NCBI GenBank assembly: GCA_050115015.1 | Contig: JASFRI010000148.1 | Span: 1-9,683, forward strand | DNA: 9,683 nucleotides | Reading direction: 5' to 3' | DNA from: JASFRI01 sp050115015 | Lineage (GTDB): Bacteria > Acidobacteriota > Polarisedimenticolia > CBDVAL01 | Part shown: one piece after another, positions 7,254 to 9,683 of the stretch | Numbering within the stretch: the stretch's first letter is position 1 | Layout of the letters: every line of letters begins with the position of its first letter | Made by a program: the position numbers and the translations under genes | The notes under the pieces: model-generated | What the model was told of the DNA's origin: nothing | Database searches by the model: none | What the model saw: the letters and a program-made list of their open reading frames with translations, nothing else

Positions 7254-7260
7254 AAGGCAC

Positions 7261-9666
7261 ATGCGAAGCGGAAGACGGACCGGCGCGCGGCTCATCGCCT
7301 GGCTCCTGCTGGCGCTGATCGCCTCCCTCCCCGCCGTCGCCGGGGGGAAGGGGGAGCCAGGACCGGTGTCCATGGTGCGCATCGAGCTCCGGGACCGCGT
7401 CGAGGACCTGCACCGGTTGAACCGGATGGGGATCGACGTCGATGCCGTCCTCGACGGCTGGGTTCGCGCCTACGTCGTGGAGGAGGAGCTCGCCAAGCTG
7501 CGGCTCGAGGGGTTCGCGGTCACGCGGCTGCCGCCCCTGGAGATCCCGCCGCCGGTCGAGCTGCCGCCCGGTTTCCAGGTGGAGACCATTCCCCCCGTGT
7601 ACCACACCTACGAGACCCTGGTGACCGACATGCAGGGGATCGCGGCGGATCACCCGGACATCACGCGGCTGTTCACCATCGGTCAGACGGTCCAGGGCCG
7701 GGATCTCCTGATGATGCTGATCTCGGCGGACCCGGACATGCAGTCGGCCGAGCCGGAGTTCCTCTACATCGGGGCCATGCACGGTGACGAGGTGGTGGGC
7801 AAGGAGATGCTCTACCACCTCATCGACTACCTCACCGACGGCTACGGGGTCGACCCCCGCGCCACGGACCTGGTGGACGGCGCGGAGATCTGGATCATGC
7901 CGTCGATGAACCCCGACGGCACGGCGCTGGTCCAGCGCTACAACGCCAACTTCTTCGACCTGAACCGCAGCTTCCCGGACTGGTTCTTCGATCCGGACAA
8001 CAGCGGCGCAGGCCGGCAGCCGGAGGTCCTCGCGGTGATGCAGTGGTCCGCGGGGCATTCCATCGACCTCGCCGCGAACATGCACGGCGGCACCATCGTG
8101 GCCAACTACCCCTGGGACAACAATTCCGCCGGCGCCTCGGTGTTCAGCCCCACCGATCCGCCGGATCACGACGCCTTCCTGAGCATCTCCCGGACCTACG
8201 CGGACAACAACCCGGCCATGTACGCGAACGACGGGGGCTCCTTCGATCACGGGGTCACGAACGGTGCCGCCTGGTACGCGGTCACCGGGGGGATGCAGGA
8301 CTGGGCTTACGCCTGGAACGGCACCTTCGAGGTCACCATGGAGCTGAGCTACACGAAGTGGCCGGCCGCCAGCACGCTCCCCTCCTACTGGGACGACAAC
8401 CTGGAGTCGATGCTGTCCTACATGGAGCGCGGCTTCGAGGGGGTGCACGGCGTGGTCACCGACGCCGATACCGGCCTTCCCGTGGCGGCCACGATCCGGG
8501 TGGACGCCAACCCGTTCCCGTCGTCGACGGATCCCGACGTGGGGGATTACCACCGGCTCGTGCTTCCCGGGATCTACACCCTGGAGTTCTCCGCGCTCGG
8601 CTACGCGGCACAGGCGATCCCCGTGGACTTCGGCGCGGCGAAATCCGTGGTGCTGGACGTCGCGCTGCAGCCCCTGGCTACGGATCTGCAGCCCGTCGCC
8701 ACCCGGGTCGAGGACGGGCCCGGCGGCGACGGCTGGCTCGACGGCGGGGAGCTTGCGGATCTGGCGGTGACGGCCTCGAACGCCGGCCGCTCCGCCACCG
8801 GCGTCGGCGCCCGGCTGATCCCGACGGGGTGGTTCGCGACGGTGCCGCGGGAGACCGCCACGTTCCCCGACCTTCCCGTGGGATCCCAGGCGGAGTCGGA
8901 CGCACCGTACTTCCAGGTCCTTCCCGCCGCGGACGTGCCGGCGGGACACCGGATCGGCTTCGCCCTGGAGTGGACCGCCGATCAGGGCGCGGGGACCTCG
9001 GAGCCGTTCTTCCTGGAGGTCGGCGCCCCGGCCTGCGAGGACGTCGCCGCGGCCGACGTGCCGAAGGCCATCAACGACAACACGATGATCAGCAGCCGGA
9101 TCGATCTCGCCGGGCTCGGTCCGATCACCGGCATCCAGGTCTCGGTGGACATCACCCACACCTACATCGGCGACCTGCTCATCCGGCTGGTATCACCCTC
9201 GGGCACCGGGCTGGTGCTGCACAACCAGCAGGGGGGGTCCGCCGACGACATCGTCGGGACCTACGGCGTCGATCTGACGCCCTACCAGCCGCTCTCGACG
9301 CTGCACGGGGAGATCCCGGCCGGGAGCTGGTATCTCGAGGTGACCGACAAGGCGAACGGCGACACCGGGTCGCTGAACGCCTGGAGCCTCGACGTGTGCA
9401 GCCGGCCGCAGGAGGCGACGACCCCGGAGATGCGGTTCCGGGAGATCACCGCGGTGTCCGGGGGCGTGCGGCTTCGCTGGTGGCCCTACCCCGGGCTGGA
9501 ATCCTACCGGGTCTACCGGGGCACCGTCGCGTCATCGCCGGCCTCCTTCGTCGACGTGACCGCCGAGGACCCCGACGACACCGACACCGAGTTCGAGGAC
9601 TCGTCGTCGGATCCGCTACTGTACTTCCTGGTGACCGGCGTCGGGCCGAACGGCGAGGGGCCGTAG
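7261..9666 (+). CDS. secreted M14 zinc carboxypeptidase (CPE/CPD-type, predicted Lys/Arg specific) with transthyretin-like domain, CARDB-like module and P-domain
   Basis: This 801-aa exported metallocarboxypeptidase has a signal peptide (basic start, hydrophobic 11-27) and a propeptide-like region (about 36-105). The M14 domain (about 112-390) carries zinc ligands His174 and Glu177 in GAMHGDEVVG and His275 in NMHGG. Substrate-binding motifs are MNPDG (216-220) and DLNRSFPD with Asn235/Arg236. Catalytic Glu361 lies in TMELSYTKWP. ANMHGG..VANYPWD and the ELxxxKxP pattern are hallmarks of the N/E (M14B) subfamily. Asp286 sits 11 residues after the third ligand, where CPD-type enzymes have the Asp that binds basic side chains, so removal of C-terminal Lys/Arg is expected. 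GVHGVVTDADTGLPV (394-408) opens the transthyretin-like domain typical of M14B. A CARDB-like module with GDGWLDGGE (about 474-588), a P-domain (592-714) and a final Fn3-like domain (720-801) follow. The last domain ends abruptly at NGEGP. The gene starts 14 nt after the lysyl endopeptidase and is probably co-transcribed. Confidence 0.93.
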   Translation: MRSGRRTGARLIAWLLLALIASLPAVAGGKGEPGPVSMVRIELRDRVEDLHRLNRMGIDVDAVLDGWVRAYVVEEELAKLRLEGFAVTRLPPLEIPPPVELPPGFQVETIPPVYHTYETLVTDMQGIAADHPDITRLFTIGQTVQGRDLLMMLISADPDMQSAEPEFLYIGAMHGDEVVGKEMLYHLIDYLTDGYGVDPRATDLVDGAEIWIMPSMNPDGTALVQRYNANFFDLNRSFPDWFFDPDNSGAGRQPEVLAVMQWSAGHSIDLAANMHGGTIVANYPWDNNSAGASVFSPTDPPDHDAFLSISRTYADNNPAMYANDGGSFDHGVTNGAAWYAVTGGMQDWAYAWNGTFEVTMELSYTKWPAASTLPSYWDDNLESMLSYMERGFEGVHGVVTDADTGLPVAATIRVDANPFPSSTDPDVGDYHRLVLPGIYTLEFSALGYAAQAIPVDFGAAKSVVLDVALQPLATDLQPVATRVEDGPGGDGWLDGGELADLAVTASNAGRSATGVGARLIPTGWFATVPRETATFPDLPVGSQAESDAPYFQVLPAADVPAGHRIGFALEWTADQGAGTSEPFFLEVGAPACEDVAAADVPKAINDNTMISSRIDLAGLGPITGIQVSVDITHTYIGDLLIRLVSPSGTGLVLHNQQGGSADDIVGTYGVDLTPYQPLSTLHGEIPAGSWYLEVTDKANGDTGSLNAWSLDVCSRPQEATTPEMRFREITAVSGGVRLRWWPYPGLESYRVYRGTVASSPASFVDVTAEDPDDTDTEFEDSSSDPLLYFLVTGVGPNGEGP

Positions 9667-9683
9667 ACTTGGCGCGCTCCAGG

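Noticed and set aside
7204..7260. GTG start extending the carboxypeptidase by 19 residues.
   Set aside because: It would overlap the protease gene and bury the signal peptide; GGAGG at 7249-7253 points to the ATG at 7261.
7036..9159. A minus-strand open frame of 707 codons opposite the M14 carboxypeptidase.
   Set aside because: Same composition artefact; the sense strand has full catalytic motifs, a signal peptide and a ribosome binding site.

Overview
The window is very GC-rich and densely coding, with G/C-biased third codon positions. It carries a eukaryotic-like Ser/Thr kinase, a GC-rich HNH endonuclease relic, and large multidomain secreted proteases with Fn3, P-domain and CARDB-like modules. 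This suits an environmental Gram-negative lineage such as Acidobacteriota (Thermoanaerobaculia-like) or a nearby candidate phylum (Eisenbacteria/Krumholzibacteria-like). That placement is inference from gene style; no marker gene is present. No tRNA, rRNA, CRISPR array, insertion sequence or phage gene was seen.

Layout. (1) 1-1091, plus strand: the 3' part of an HNH-endonuclease-family gene. Its homologous sequence is split over three reading-frame segments by two compensating frameshifts. (2) 1127-2825, minus strand: a two-gene operon. A membrane-associated Ser/Thr protein kinase (450 aa, two transmembrane helices, a short C-terminal domain I do not recognise) is followed 16 nt later by a 109-aa membrane protein resembling DUF3566. 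This operon converges on the HNH gene. (3) 2826-2873: a compact divergent control region. (4) 2874-3413, plus strand: a membrane-anchored SRPBCC/START-like protein of 179 aa. (5) 3414-3517: a strong stem-loop whose right arm overlaps the -35 of a plausible sigma70-type promoter. (6) 3518-9666, plus strand: two large exported peptidases 14 nt apart, almost certainly one operon.

The most interesting unit is the peptidase pair. The first is a lysyl-endopeptidase (Achromobacter protease I-like) preproenzyme of 1242 aa. It keeps the catalytic triad, the three family disulfides and the Asp linked to Lys specificity, followed by about 800 residues of beta-sandwich modules. The second is an 801-aa M14 carboxypeptidase of the CPE/CPD/CPN type. 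It keeps all zinc ligands, the catalytic Glu and an Asp at the position linked to Lys/Arg specificity, and has a transthyretin-like domain after the catalytic domain. An enzyme that cuts after Lys, next to one that trims C-terminal basic residues, is a logical two-step cassette and recalls eukaryotic prohormone processing. Both proteins also carry a P-domain and a CARDB-like module, suggesting a shared scaffold or partner. The function is inferred from sequence motifs only.
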